The notes under the pieces are model-generated. The model saw nothing but the letters and a program-made list of their open reading frames with translations. It was not told the DNA's origin and did no database searches. This document shows positions 9,470 to 17,603 of a DNA stretch of 64,000 nt, piece by piece (position 1 is the first letter of the stretch; each line of letters starts with the position of its first letter). The DNA lies in contig NZ_CP107852.1 of NCBI RefSeq assembly GCF_036346875.1, forward strand, positions 4,464,001 to 4,528,000, written 5' to 3'. The position numbers and the translations under genes were made by a program. The DNA is from Nocardia sp. NBC_00508 (GTDB lineage: Bacteria; Actinomycetota; Actinomycetes; Mycobacteriales; Mycobacteriaceae).

Positions 9470-10084
9470 TCAGAGCGGGACGGCGTGTTCCTCGGCGAAG
9501 ACCTTGCGGCAGACCGGGGCGCAGAAGGCGTAGTCGGTGCCGTCGTGGGTGAGGGTGAAGCGGGCGGTGGACAGTTCGACGGTCATGCCGCAGATCGGGT
9601 CGATGGCGTGGCCCTCGGGGGCGTCGGGGTGGTCGCCGGTGGCGCGGTAGTCCGCGGTCATCAGCTTGGTGATCTCGGTGATGGTGAGCGTCCGGCCGAA
9701 GGCGCCGAGGTTGTGTTCGCGCAGGCCGACGATCTGCACTACGCAGTGTGGGTCGCGGGTCAGTCGGTGCTGGTCGGTTTCGGTCTCGGCGATGGCCTTG
9801 GTGATCAAGGGGATCACGTGGTCGCCGAAATCGCCGTTGTTGGCCCATGCTCCGGGGACGGTCAGTCGCACCAGATAGCGCGGCGCGCTGACCTGGTCCG
9901 GTCCGCCGGTCGCCCAAGCGTCGGGGACGCGCACCAGAACATGGGTCAGCTCACGGGCTTTCGCCAGCACCGATTCCGGGGCGCCGGGTTCGGTGGTCAG
10001 ATCGCGCAGAATGCGTTCGGCGAGGGCTCTTTTGTGGTCGGCGGTCAGCGTGTGGTCGGAGACGAACAATTCGACGGTCATCAT
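9470..10084 (-). CDS. Tautomerase-like domain fused to a C-terminal YHS domain
   Basis: This is a 204-residue protein. The first half (about 1-130) resembles the 4-oxalocrotonate tautomerase/MIF-like superfamily, but the residues after the start are Met-Thr, so the usual catalytic Pro-1 is absent. The C-terminal 45 residues are a YHS domain (DPICGMTV ... FCAPVCRKVF) with cysteines suited to metal binding. The start overlaps the stop of the upstream DUF1772-like gene by 4 bp (ATGA), so the two are translationally coupled. It is the last gene of a three-gene operon with a peroxiredoxin-like protein. Metal or redox stress handling is inferred, not shown. Confidence 0.7.
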   Translation of the reverse strand: MMTVELFVSDHTLTADHKRALAERILRDLTTEPGAPESVLAKARELTHVLVRVPDAWATGGPDQVSAPRYLVRLTVPGAWANNGDFGDHVIPLITKAIAETETDQHRLTRDPHCVVQIVGLREHNLGAFGRTLTITEITKLMTADYRATGDHPDAPEGHAIDPICGMTVELSTARFTLTHDGTDYAFCAPVCRKVFAEEHAVPL

Positions 10085-10563
10085 GGGCGTGCTTCTTTCG
10101 TGCGGATCAGGGTGGTCAGCACGACGAGCAGGAAAGCCACCACGGCGCAGGCGGTGCGCGTGAAGTGGAATGCCTCCCAGCGGCTGAGGATTTCGGCGTA
10201 GTCGGCAGGTGGGCCGCTGACGGCCCACACCTTGATGTCCTGGTTGATCGGGACGTTCCCCAGGCGGGTGATCAGGAACGCCGCGACCGCGAGCACGGCC
10301 GCGCCGGCCGCGAGCAGGCGTGGCCGTCCGGTGGTGCGGACGGCGAGCATCAGCGTGCTGAGGATGGTCAGACCCATCAGCGATTGCATGACCAGGCCGT
10401 TCACGCTCATGAGTGCCGTGTGGAAGGTGAAGCGCACCTCCAGCGGCACCCGGCGGAAGGCGTACAGGACGTTGACCGCGCCATACCCGAATGCACCGGC
10501 AAGCAGTCCACCGAAGAGCAACGCGAATCCCCGTGCCAGAAGTGGCCTTTCGACGATACTCAC
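10081..10563 (-). CDS. DUF1772 / anthrone oxygenase-like membrane protein
   Basis: This 160-residue protein has four hydrophobic helices (roughly residues 10-33, 52-75, 80-100, 130-152) and the NVPINQDIKVW segment typical of the DUF1772 family, before the last helix. Members are small integral membrane proteins, some annotated as anthrone oxygenases; the substrate here is unknown. The GTG start overlaps the upstream gene's stop (GTGA), and its own stop overlaps the next start, so all three genes form one tightly coupled operon under the divergent TetR gene. Confidence 0.75.
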   Translation of the reverse strand: MSIVERPLLARGFALLFGGLLAGAFGYGAVNVLYAFRRVPLEVRFTFHTALMSVNGLVMQSLMGLTILSTLMLAVRTTGRPRLLAAGAAVLAVAAFLITRLGNVPINQDIKVWAVSGPPADYAEILSRWEAFHFTRTACAVVAFLLVVLTTLIRTKEARP

Positions 10564-11120
10564 GCGCGGCGCTCCACCATCGGTGCGAGCGCCAGCAATT
10601 CGTCTACCGACCATTGGTCATAGACATGTGTGCCGAGCTTCGCGGCGAGGACACGTCCGTCGGGACCGATCAGGAAGTCGGCGGGCAATCCGAGGCTTCC
10701 GCCCTCGGGCTTGGTGGGCGGGGCGGCCTGCCTGCCGCGAAGCGCCGCCCACGCAGCGTGGGCCACGCCGCGCAAGATTGCGGGCCAGCCGCGCGGGTCG
10801 AGCAGCGCGCGGGGCGAGGTCTCGACGCCGAACTCGCGGTAAAGCTTGCGGCTCGGATCGGCCATCACATCGAGCGGCAGCTCGGCGGTGTATTTGCGCA
10901 ATTCCTCGGCGCTGGAATGGAAGACGACCACCTCGCGGATGTTCGCCGCAGCGATCTCCTGCCCGCGGGCGACGATCGAGCGTAGGTGCAAGTTGCACAC
11001 CGGGCATCCGGCGAATCGGCGGAATTGCAGGTGGATCAGGCAATCCGGGTCCGGTACCTGGACGTGCGCGCCGGAGACGGTGACCAGAGTTCGGTCGGGG
11101 ACTGCGGTCGGTAGCGACAT
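10560..11120 (-). CDS. Peroxiredoxin-like AhpC/TSA-family protein
   Basis: This 186-residue thioredoxin-fold protein has a CPVC pair at residues 39-42 at the end of the first strand. A VVVFHSS strand, a PLDVMADPSRKLYREFGV segment and the late FLIGPDGRV strand follow, all typical of the AhpC/TSA-2 group of peroxiredoxin-like proteins. The family is expected to use the first cysteine for thiol redox chemistry. It is the first gene of the operon and starts 71 bp from the divergent TetR gene, with palindromic operators between. Regulation by that TetR is inferred. Confidence 0.8.
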   Translation of the reverse strand: MSLPTAVPDRTLVTVSGAHVQVPDPDCLIHLQFRRFAGCPVCNLHLRSIVARGQEIAAANIREVVVFHSSAEELRKYTAELPLDVMADPSRKLYREFGVETSPRALLDPRGWPAILRGVAHAAWAALRGRQAAPPTKPEGGSLGLPADFLIGPDGRVLAAKLGTHVYDQWSVDELLALAPMVERRA

Positions 11121-11132
11121 CGAAGCTCCTCT

Positions 11133-11157
11133 CGTAGGTGTACCTCGTACGCCTACG
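11133..11157. promoter_or_regulatory. 25-bp palindrome, probable TetR operator
   Basis: Arms CGTAGGTGTAC and GTACGCCTACG flank a 3-bp centre and pair with one mismatch. The site lies between the divergent peroxiredoxin operon and the TetR gene at 11192, next to the operon start. Confidence 0.7.
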
Positions 11158-11167
11158 ACCAGTATGC

Positions 11168-11182
11168 GCGTAGCTTGTACGC
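11168..11182. promoter_or_regulatory. Second, shorter palindrome near the TetR start
   Basis: GCGTA and TACGC arms around 5 bp, 9 bp before the GTG start of the TetR gene. It shares the GTAC/CGTA content of the 25-bp palindrome, so it may be a second, weaker operator for autoregulation. Confidence 0.4.
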
Positions 11183-11191
11183 TGTCAACCC

Positions 11192-11803
11192 GTGCCCCGT
11201 CCTCGCTCGCTGACCACCGCCGATCTCGCCTCGGCGGCCCTGGCCGTGCTCGACCGCGACGGCTTGCCCGCGCTCACCATGCGCGCGGTGGCCAAGGAAC
11301 TCGGCGTGGCCACCATGGCGCTGTACCGCTACGTCCGCGACCGCGACGAACTCGAGGTGCTGGTAGTGGATCAGGTGTTCGCCTCCATCGACACGACGCT
11401 GCCCGCCGGAATCGACTGGAAGGAACGCGCGACGCTGCTGCTCGAACACATCCGAGCCGGATTCGCCGCCCATCCGGCGGCCGTGCCGCTGGTGCTGCGG
11501 CATCGGCAGTCCTCGGTCGAATCACTGCGCGTGATGGAAGCGATGCTCGCTGTGCTCACCGAGGGTGGTTTCACCGGACGCGCACGCGTGATCGCCCAGC
11601 GCACGCTGGTCGCCTTCTTGATCGGCTACTTGCAGAACCAGCACCACGCACCGCTGCCCGGGCGGGGGACTATCGCGATGGCCGAGCTGTCGCCTGAGGA
11701 TTATCCGCATCTGGCGCAGACCGCGGGCCGGGCCAAGGGCATGTCGGCCGACGACGAGTTCCGCGGCGGTGTCGAGATCGTGCTGCGTGGCCTGAGACGG
11801 TGA
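11192..11803 (+). CDS. TetR/AcrR family transcriptional regulator
   Basis: This 203-residue protein has an N-terminal helix-turn-helix (residues about 8-52; LTMRAVAKELGVATMALYRYV) followed by a TetR_C-like ligand domain. The GTG start gives the common MPRPR opening and leaves almost no leader. It diverges from the peroxiredoxin/DUF1772/YHS operon, and two palindromes lie in the 71-bp gap, which fits repression of both directions. The ligand is unknown. Confidence 0.9.
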   Translation: MPRPRSLTTADLASAALAVLDRDGLPALTMRAVAKELGVATMALYRYVRDRDELEVLVVDQVFASIDTTLPAGIDWKERATLLLEHIRAGFAAHPAAVPLVLRHRQSSVESLRVMEAMLAVLTEGGFTGRARVIAQRTLVAFLIGYLQNQHHAPLPGRGTIAMAELSPEDYPHLAQTAGRAKGMSADDEFRGGVEIVLRGLRR

Positions 11804-11817
11804 GCGCTGCGCGGACC

Positions 11818-12954
11818 TCAACCGAAAAGCGCTGCGACGTCCACGCTTTCGGCCATCGCGCGAGCGCCCGCGTCATTGAGGTGCATGCCATCCCCGCTGT
11901 CGAATCCGGGGCGAATGAAATCGGCTCGCTCCGGGTCTTCGACCGCGCGCGCCACGTCGAACACCGAGTCGAAAACGTCGGAGCGACGTAGCCATTCGTT
12001 CACGCGACGCCGGGTCGGCAGCGTCTCGGCGACGGTAACCCCCTCGTAAATGCAGCCGGCGAAAGGCCCGATCGTCGCGGCGTGAATGGTGAGACCGGCC
12101 GCGTGGGCGCGGTGCGCGAGCGCGTTGAAGCCCGCGATCAGTTCGTCGGCTGTAGCGGGCGGCTGGTCCGCCAGGCCGCCGAGGATGAGGTCGTTGATGC
12201 CGAAGTTCACCAGGACGCTCGTGACGCCCGGTACGGTGAGCGCGTCGCGATCGAAGCGCTCCAGGCCCGGATCGCCGATCTCCCTGGTCAGCAGCCGATT
12301 TCCCGAGATGCCCTGGTTGACCACCCAGCCGCGGTCCAGCCGCGCGTCGAGAAAGTCCACCGAGCGGCGATTGGCGCCGACGGTGGTGCCGGCGCCTTCG
12401 AACCAGGAATCGCCGAAGGCGACCGCTACCGGCGTTCCCGCGGGCGCGAGCACGTCGACGCCGACGACGTAGAATCGTGCGGGCACCTCCTCGGCGGTGG
12501 CAAGTACGGCGTCCGATGCGACGTTTCCGGCTGCGACGTAGGCGATTTCGCCGGGCTCCTGGGAGAAGGTCGCGAGACCTGTCGGGCCGGGCAGGTACAG
12601 GCTCAACGCCAGCTCCGCGCCCGCCGACGCGGTGAATTCGACCGGATCGCTGACGACCTCGCCACCCGGCGGGACGACCACTCGCTCGGCGTCGTCGAAG
12701 CGCAGCGCGGTGTCCGTCTCGGCGACGATCTCGCTGCCTGTCTTGCGCATCGCCACCCGGGCCGCGTCGATGACCAGCGGAGTCTTCCCGTAGCGGTTGG
12801 TCAGCCTGATCCGCAACTGCGCACCGCCGCCCGCCAAGCGCAGCACTTGTCGCACGGTCTGGTCGGTGAACGCGCGCGACTCCGCGAGTTTGATCTGCTC
12901 GTCCGGACTGATCACCCCGGAGCGGAAACCGGCGATCCAGGCGTTCGGCGACAT
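11818..12954 (-). CDS. SGNH/GDSL-family hydrolase, two-domain
   Basis: This 378-residue protein has an N-terminal beta-sandwich-like domain (to about 170). An SGNH hydrolase follows: block I AFGDSWFEG (nucleophile Ser), block II GISGNRL (Gly), block III FGINDL (Asn), block V DGMHLNDAG (Asp and His). The catalytic set is complete. No signal peptide is seen, so it should act in the cytoplasm on an ester of unknown identity. The ATG at 12954 was chosen because GGAGG lies 6 bp upstream. It is divergent from a MarR regulator with a promoter/palindrome between them. Confidence 0.88.
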   Translation of the reverse strand: MSPNAWIAGFRSGVISPDEQIKLAESRAFTDQTVRQVLRLAGGGAQLRIRLTNRYGKTPLVIDAARVAMRKTGSEIVAETDTALRFDDAERVVVPPGGEVVSDPVEFTASAGAELALSLYLPGPTGLATFSQEPGEIAYVAAGNVASDAVLATAEEVPARFYVVGVDVLAPAGTPVAVAFGDSWFEGAGTTVGANRRSVDFLDARLDRGWVVNQGISGNRLLTREIGDPGLERFDRDALTVPGVTSVLVNFGINDLILGGLADQPPATADELIAGFNALAHRAHAAGLTIHAATIGPFAGCIYEGVTVAETLPTRRRVNEWLRRSDVFDSVFDVARAVEDPERADFIRPGFDSGDGMHLNDAGARAMAESVDVAALFG

Positions 12955-12984
12955 GGGAACCTCCATTAGTTGCTGCGAGGAATA

Positions 12985-13026
12985 ATGCGTACGCATATTT
13001 CTATGACGATTTGTTCCTCGTGTCAA
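12985..13026 (-). promoter_or_regulatory. Promoter of the SGNH hydrolase with overlapping perfect palindrome
   Basis: Read on the minus strand: TTGACA (13026-13021), a 17-bp spacer, then TAGAAA (13003-12998). The perfect 12-bp palindrome ATGCGTACGCAT (12985-12996) lies at the expected transcription start, a good position for a repressor such as the divergent MarR protein. Confidence 0.6.
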
Positions 13027-13064
13027 CTATCCTCGCGTCAAACATTCCGAGTAGTCTGCCCGGC

Positions 13065-13538
13065 ATGGACGCGATCGAACTGTTCGAGGATCCACGCCTG
13101 ACCACCATGGGCCTGCTGTTCGAGGCGCACGCCGGAGTGGTGGCCAAGCTGGAACCGGTCTGGAAGGCACACCGGTTGTCCGGGTTGGACTTGAACGCGC
13201 TGATGCGGTTGAGCCGTTCGCCGGGGCGGCGGTTGCGCATGTCGGCGCTGGCGGTGCAGACCTCACTGTCCACCAGTGGCGTCACCCGATTGGTCGATCG
13301 GCTGGCGGGTGCGGGTCTGGTCGAACGCGAGCTTGATCCAGACGACCGGCGCAGCGCCTATGCAGTGCTCACCGAGGCGGGTGCGGCACGGCTCGCGCAG
13401 GTGCTACCGGACTACCTCGCCGCCATCGATCGCTGGTTCGTCGGACTGATGACGCCCGTGCAGCTGGAGGCATTGGTCGAGGCGCTGCGGATCGTTCGTG
13501 ACGTGTCCAATCCGGAGGCTACGTTCGGCGTGGGCTGA
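13065..13538 (+). CDS. MarR family transcriptional regulator
   Basis: This 157-residue winged-helix protein has the MarR recognition helix region STSGVTRLVDRLAGAGLV followed by the wing RELDPDDRRSAYAVLTEAG, as usual in the family. The ATG at 13065 gives the standard length; an upstream TTG (13011) would add 18 poorly supported residues and run into the promoter. It is divergent from the SGNH hydrolase and is the likely binder of the palindrome at 12985-12996. It ends 3 bp before a convergent TetR gene. Confidence 0.88.
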   Translation: MDAIELFEDPRLTTMGLLFEAHAGVVAKLEPVWKAHRLSGLDLNALMRLSRSPGRRLRMSALAVQTSLSTSGVTRLVDRLAGAGLVERELDPDDRRSAYAVLTEAGAARLAQVLPDYLAAIDRWFVGLMTPVQLEALVEALRIVRDVSNPEATFGVG

Positions 13539-13541
13539 GCG

Positions 13542-14204
13542 TCAGTCCTCGGCCGTGGTGAGCAACCGCTCCAAGCCGTCGAGGATCAGCTCGAGGCCGA
13601 AGGAGAAATCGGCGATTCCCGTGTGCTTCCCGTCGATCACCAGCTGGGCCAGTGCGTTCATGTGGGGAAACTGGTCGGCCGGGATGCGCGGAAGGAATTC
13701 GTCTGCGGCGGAGGCGTACTCGGACGGCTCCAGCGGGAAGTTCAACTCCTGCAAGGTGAAACCGTAAAGGTGGCTGTCCAGCGCGTTCCACGCGCGATCG
13801 GCCTGTGGTAGGGAGAATCCCGCCGCGAGCAGGCACCCCACCGTGGCATCGACGTAGCGCAGCATGGCGGGGCCGACATTGATCCTGGTACCGATCAGGC
13901 CGGTTGCCCAGGGATGACGCAGCAGCACCTCGTGAGCGGAGGCCGCCCTGGCGCGCAGGGCGGCCCTCCAGTCGCCGCCGATCTCGGGCAGCGCCATCTC
14001 CGCGACCACCAGATCGGCGATGCCGTCGAGCAGGTCGTCCTTGTTCGCTACGTGGTTGTACAGCGACATCGCCTCGACGCCGAGCGTCTGCGCCAACTTC
14101 CGCATGGACAGCGCGGCAAGGCCGTGCTCGTCGGCGAGCCGGACCGCGGCGCGCAACACCGCGTCCCTGGTCAATGTCGCGCGGGTCGCGCTGCTCTCGG
14201 GCAT
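13542..14204 (-). CDS. TetR family transcriptional regulator
   Basis: This 220-residue protein has a typical helix-turn-helix (about 15-60; LSMRKLAQTLGVEAMSLYNHV) and a TetR_C-type C-terminal domain. ATG at 14204 was preferred to a TTG 9 bp upstream. It is divergent from an MDR dehydrogenase, and two copies of a TACTTAC-N3-GTAAGTA type palindrome lie in the gap. It most likely represses itself and the dehydrogenase. Confidence 0.88.
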   Translation of the reverse strand: MPESSATRATLTRDAVLRAAVRLADEHGLAALSMRKLAQTLGVEAMSLYNHVANKDDLLDGIADLVVAEMALPEIGGDWRAALRARAASAHEVLLRHPWATGLIGTRINVGPAMLRYVDATVGCLLAAGFSLPQADRAWNALDSHLYGFTLQELNFPLEPSEYASAADEFLPRIPADQFPHMNALAQLVIDGKHTGIADFSFGLELILDGLERLLTTAED

Positions 14205-14221
14205 GGTTCCCAATCTTGACG

Positions 14222-14272
14222 TACTTACGGTGTAAGCGTACCGTCCTTGGTGACGTACTTACGCTGTAAGTA
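14222..14272. promoter_or_regulatory. Two tandem TetR operator palindromes
   Basis: Site 1 (14222-14238) is TACTTAC-GGT-GTAAGCG and is imperfect. Site 2 (14256-14272) is TACTTAC-GCT-GTAAGTA, a perfect 7+3+7 palindrome. They are 34 bp apart, about three helical turns, in the gap between the TetR gene and the MDR dehydrogenase. Confidence 0.75.
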
Positions 14273-14294
14273 TCCTGCGAAGACGAGGATCGCC

Positions 14295-15311
14295 ATGTCC
14301 GAGGCCGACGGCCAGCAGTCCACTATCGACAACGGCACGATGACCGCCATCGCCGCGCCGCGGTACGGCTTCAGCGAGGTCCTCCGGACGGAGGTGGTGC
14401 CGCGGCCTGTCGCGGGCGACGGCGAGGTGTTGGTCCGGGTGCGTGCGGCGGCGGTATGCAGTGGCGACGTGCATCTTCTCACCGGCAAGCCCTACGCCAT
14501 CCGGCTCGGCTTCGGCCTGCGACGGCCCAAATACCGGATCATCGGGCACGATCTCGCCGGTGACGTGGTGGCCATCGGTGCCGGTGCCACCGGGTTCGCC
14601 TGTGGGGAAGTGGTTTTCGGTGCGGTCGATTCGGGGGCATTCGCCGAATACGTCAGCGTGCCCGTTGAACGACTTGCGCACAGTCCCGTCGGTCTGACCG
14701 TGGAAGAGGCTGCGGCCCTGCCGGATTCGGGGATGACCGCGCTCCAAGGGCTGCGCGACGTCGGCGGATTGCGTGCCGGGCAGACGGTGCTGATCAATGG
14801 CGCCTCGGGTGGTGTCGGCACCAGCGCGGTGCAGATCGCGAAAGCGCTCGGTGCGGAGGTGACGGCCGTGTGCAGCACACGTCATGTCGAGACGCTGCGC
14901 TCGCTCGGGGCCGACCGGGTGATCGACTACACCACCGCGGATTTCACCCGTGACGAGCACCGCTACGACGTGCTGCTCGATTTGGTGGGGAATCGTTCGC
15001 TGACCGCCTGCAGGCGGGTGCTCGCCCCGAAAGGAGTCCTCGTCTCGTCGGCGGGCGCGCCCGGAGGAAATTGGTTCGGGCCTGTGGTGTGGGTCGCCAA
15101 GGTGGTGCTGACCGGCCTGGTGGTCAGCCAGACGATGCGTCCGCTGTTGATGCGCCCACGGCAGGCGGACCTGGAGTTCCTGGCCGGACTGGCCGTGGAC
15201 GGAAAACTGCACCCGGTGATCGAGCGGCGCTACCCGCTCGCCGAGGCGGCCGCGGCGGTGGGCCACGTCCTCGAGGGACACGCTCAGGGCAAGACGGTAA
15301 TCGTTGTGTGA
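14295..15311 (+). CDS. NAD(P)-dependent alcohol dehydrogenase/quinone reductase-like MDR protein
   Basis: This 338-residue protein of the medium-chain dehydrogenase/reductase superfamily has a GroES-like N-terminal half (IIGHDLAGDVVAIG near 85) and a Rossmann half with the nucleotide-binding loop NGASGGVGTSAVQ near 175. No structural-zinc cysteine cluster is seen, so it is closer to the quinone reductase and zeta-crystallin branches. The ATG at 14295 has a GACGAGGA sequence just upstream. Control by the divergent TetR through two palindromes is likely. Substrate unknown. Confidence 0.85.
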   Translation: MSEADGQQSTIDNGTMTAIAAPRYGFSEVLRTEVVPRPVAGDGEVLVRVRAAAVCSGDVHLLTGKPYAIRLGFGLRRPKYRIIGHDLAGDVVAIGAGATGFACGEVVFGAVDSGAFAEYVSVPVERLAHSPVGLTVEEAAALPDSGMTALQGLRDVGGLRAGQTVLINGASGGVGTSAVQIAKALGAEVTAVCSTRHVETLRSLGADRVIDYTTADFTRDEHRYDVLLDLVGNRSLTACRRVLAPKGVLVSSAGAPGGNWFGPVVWVAKVVLTGLVVSQTMRPLLMRPRQADLEFLAGLAVDGKLHPVIERRYPLAEAAAAVGHVLEGHAQGKTVIVV

Positions 15312-15344
15312 ACCCGCCGTCGCCGCCGTTTCGGCCTGAACGGG

Positions 15345-16295
15345 TCAGTCGACCGCCACGCCGAGGCGTGCCGCGAGCGTGCGGATGTGCGCGACGAGTT
15401 CTGGGGGTTCGTGCACCCGGAACGGGAAGCCGAAGGTGGCGACATAGATCGCCAGCTCGTCGAGCGAGTTGGCTCCGGTTCGGAGCAAACAGCTTTCGGT
15501 GTCCAGCGCCTCGATCACCCCGACGGTCGGGGCGATGCGTTCGGCGGCGACTTCGGCGGGGACGCCCAGGGTGATCCGGGCGGTATAGCGGTACGGCGCG
15601 GTGGTGACGCCGCGCGAGAGATACCCGGACAGGTCGGTGTCGGGCGCCTCGCGTGGTGTGAAGCGTGGGCCCGTCGGCATGCGGGGATGCATGCGGTCGA
15701 CGCGATAGGTGCGCCAGTCGTCGCGGTCGATGTCCCAGCCGATGAGGTACCAGCGACGGCCGGTGTGGGCCAGCCGATGCGGCTCGGTGGTGCGCAGCGA
15801 CGCGACGCCGTCGTGACCGCGGTAGTCGAAGCGCAGGCGGTGGCTGTCGCGGATGGCGCCCGCCACGGTGGTGAGGGTATCGGGGTCGACGGTGGGGCCG
15901 CCCGAGGGCACCGTGACCGTCGCCGCTTGGAGCATGCCGACGCGGTAGCGCAGCCGCGACGGCAGCACCTGTTCGAGCTTGGCGAGCGCCCGCAGGGAAC
16001 TGTCCTCGATGCCCGCGATGGTGCCGCCCGCCGCGGTGCGCAGGCCGAGCGCCACGGCCACCGCCTCGTCGTCGTCCAGCAGCAGCGGCGGCAACTTCGC
16101 GCCCGCGCCGAGTCGGTACCCGGCCACGCCTGGTGTCGCATCCACCGGATAACCCAGGGTGCGCAGTTTGTCGATGTCGCGGCGGACGGTGCGCACGTCC
16201 ACATCGAGCCGTTCGGCCAGTTCGGTGCCGGTCCAGTCGCGCGGCGTCTGCAAGAGGGTCAGCAGGCGAAGCAGTCGTGCCGAGGTTTCCAACAT
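15345..16295 (-). CDS. WYL-domain (YafY-type) transcriptional regulator
   Basis: This 316-residue protein has an N-terminal HTH (residues about 5-58; ELAERLDVDVRTVRRDIDKL). A middle WYL domain contains HRLAHTGRRWYLIGWDIDRDDWRTYRVDR, of which RRWYLIGWD is the diagnostic part, and a WCX-like C-terminus follows. WYL domains sense small ligands or nucleic acids. It diverges from the epoxide hydrolase gene 62 bp away, and tends in such pairs to control its neighbour; here that is inferred. Confidence 0.9.
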   Translation of the reverse strand: MLETSARLLRLLTLLQTPRDWTGTELAERLDVDVRTVRRDIDKLRTLGYPVDATPGVAGYRLGAGAKLPPLLLDDDEAVAVALGLRTAAGGTIAGIEDSSLRALAKLEQVLPSRLRYRVGMLQAATVTVPSGGPTVDPDTLTTVAGAIRDSHRLRFDYRGHDGVASLRTTEPHRLAHTGRRWYLIGWDIDRDDWRTYRVDRMHPRMPTGPRFTPREAPDTDLSGYLSRGVTTAPYRYTARITLGVPAEVAAERIAPTVGVIEALDTESCLLRTGANSLDELAIYVATFGFPFRVHEPPELVAHIRTLAARLGVAVD

Positions 16296-16315
16296 AGGAA
16301 GAGTTTGCCCGATTG

Positions 16316-16336
16316 CTAGGGCGGAAGCTGTCCTAG
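16316..16336. promoter_or_regulatory. Inverted repeat between WYL regulator and epoxide hydrolase
   Basis: CTAGG and CCTAG arms around an 11-bp spacer in the 62-bp divergent gap. Possible operator of the WYL regulator. The arms are short, so chance cannot be excluded. Confidence 0.35.
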
Positions 16337-16357
16337 GTAGGTCATATCGTCGATGTC

Positions 16358-17512
16358 ATGAGCAACGACATCCACCCGTTCCGCATCGACATTCCGCAGC
16401 AGCAGCTCGATGATCTGCGCTCCCGCCTCGACGCCACCCGCTGGCCCACCCCGCTGCCGGGTGACGGCTGGGACACCGGGACGCCGACCGCCTGGTTGCG
16501 CGAGCTGGCCGAATACTGGCGCACCGAATACGACTGGCGCGCAGCCGAAAAGCAGCTCAACGCCTACCCGCAGTACACGACCGACATCGATGGCCAGACC
16601 ATCCACTTCCTGCACGTCCGCTCGCCCGAGGCCGACGCGCTGCCCCTACTGATGACGCACGGCTGGCCGGGCTCGGTCGTCGAATTCCTCGACCTGATCG
16701 GCCCGTTGACCGATCCGCGGGCGCACGGCGGTGATCCGGCCGACGCCTTCCATCTGGTCATCCCCTCGCTGCCCGGGTTCGGGTTCTCCGGACCGGTCGC
16801 CGAGACGGGCTGGACCATCGATCGAATCGCCGCGGCGTGGGACGAACTCATGCGCAGGCTGGGATATGAGCACTATGGCGTGCAGGGCGGTGACATCGGA
16901 GCGGCGGTGAGCCCGCAGGTCGGCCGCACGGCGCCGAGCCGGGTCGCCGGAGTGCACGTCAATGGCGGGCCCGGTCCCTTCCCGCCGCTGCCGCTCGCGG
17001 AGGAGGAGCTGGCGAGCCTGACCGACCTGGAACGCGATCGCATCGGGCGGATCGAGGCGTTCATGCAGGAGGAGTTCGGCTACATCGCCATCCAGTCCAC
17101 CCGGCCGCAGACCCTCGCCTACGGGTTGGTGGATTCCCCGGTGGGACAGCTCGCCTGGATCATGGACAAGTTCCGGGAATGGACGCATCCCCGTGGTGTC
17201 GACCCGGACAAGATCATCGACCGGGATCGCTTGCTGACCAACGTGATGCTGTACTGGCTCACCGGAACCGCCGGGTCGGCGGCCTATGTCGGCTACGCCC
17301 AGGACACGCCGTGGGGCGAACCCGAGCAGAATTCCGGCGTGCCCACGGCGGCTCTGGTCTTCGCCCACGACATCGGCATCCGCCGCTACGCCGAGACCGA
17401 GAACACCATCACGCGCTGGAACGACGTCGACCGTGGCGGTCACTTCGCCGCCATGGAGGAACCCGCCCTGCTCACCGCGGACATTCGCGAGTTCTTCCGC
17501 GACCTGCGCTGA
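16358..17512 (+). CDS. Epoxide hydrolase, EphB-like with N-terminal EHN domain
   Basis: This 384-residue protein has an epoxide hydrolase N-terminal domain (residues 1-110, IHPFRIDIPQQQLDDLRSRL) and an alpha/beta-hydrolase domain. Visible sites are the oxyanion motif HGWPGS (near 107), nucleophile Asp in GVQGGDIGA (near 177), and the catalytic His in DRGGHFAAMEEP (near 367). These match cis-epoxide hydrolases of the microsomal/juvenile-hormone type. It is divergent from the WYL regulator and followed by a 13-bp-stem terminator. Natural substrate unknown. Confidence 0.92.
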   Translation: MSNDIHPFRIDIPQQQLDDLRSRLDATRWPTPLPGDGWDTGTPTAWLRELAEYWRTEYDWRAAEKQLNAYPQYTTDIDGQTIHFLHVRSPEADALPLLMTHGWPGSVVEFLDLIGPLTDPRAHGGDPADAFHLVIPSLPGFGFSGPVAETGWTIDRIAAAWDELMRRLGYEHYGVQGGDIGAAVSPQVGRTAPSRVAGVHVNGGPGPFPPLPLAEEELASLTDLERDRIGRIEAFMQEEFGYIAIQSTRPQTLAYGLVDSPVGQLAWIMDKFREWTHPRGVDPDKIIDRDRLLTNVMLYWLTGTAGSAAYVGYAQDTPWGEPEQNSGVPTAALVFAHDIGIRRYAETENTITRWNDVDRGGHFAAMEEPALLTADIREFFRDLR

Positions 17513-17524
17513 AAACCGGACTCG

Positions 17525-17563
17525 GTGGGCCTGTTCCGGCACGTCGCCGCGGAACAGGCCCAC
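17525..17563 (+). terminator. Hairpin terminator after the epoxide hydrolase
   Basis: A perfect 13-bp stem (17525-17537 with 17551-17563) around a 13-nt loop, 13 bp after the stop codon. Confidence 0.7.
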
Positions 17564-17603
17564 AATCGGAAAGCAGGACTGTGGGCTGTCAGGAGCGACC
17601 GCC

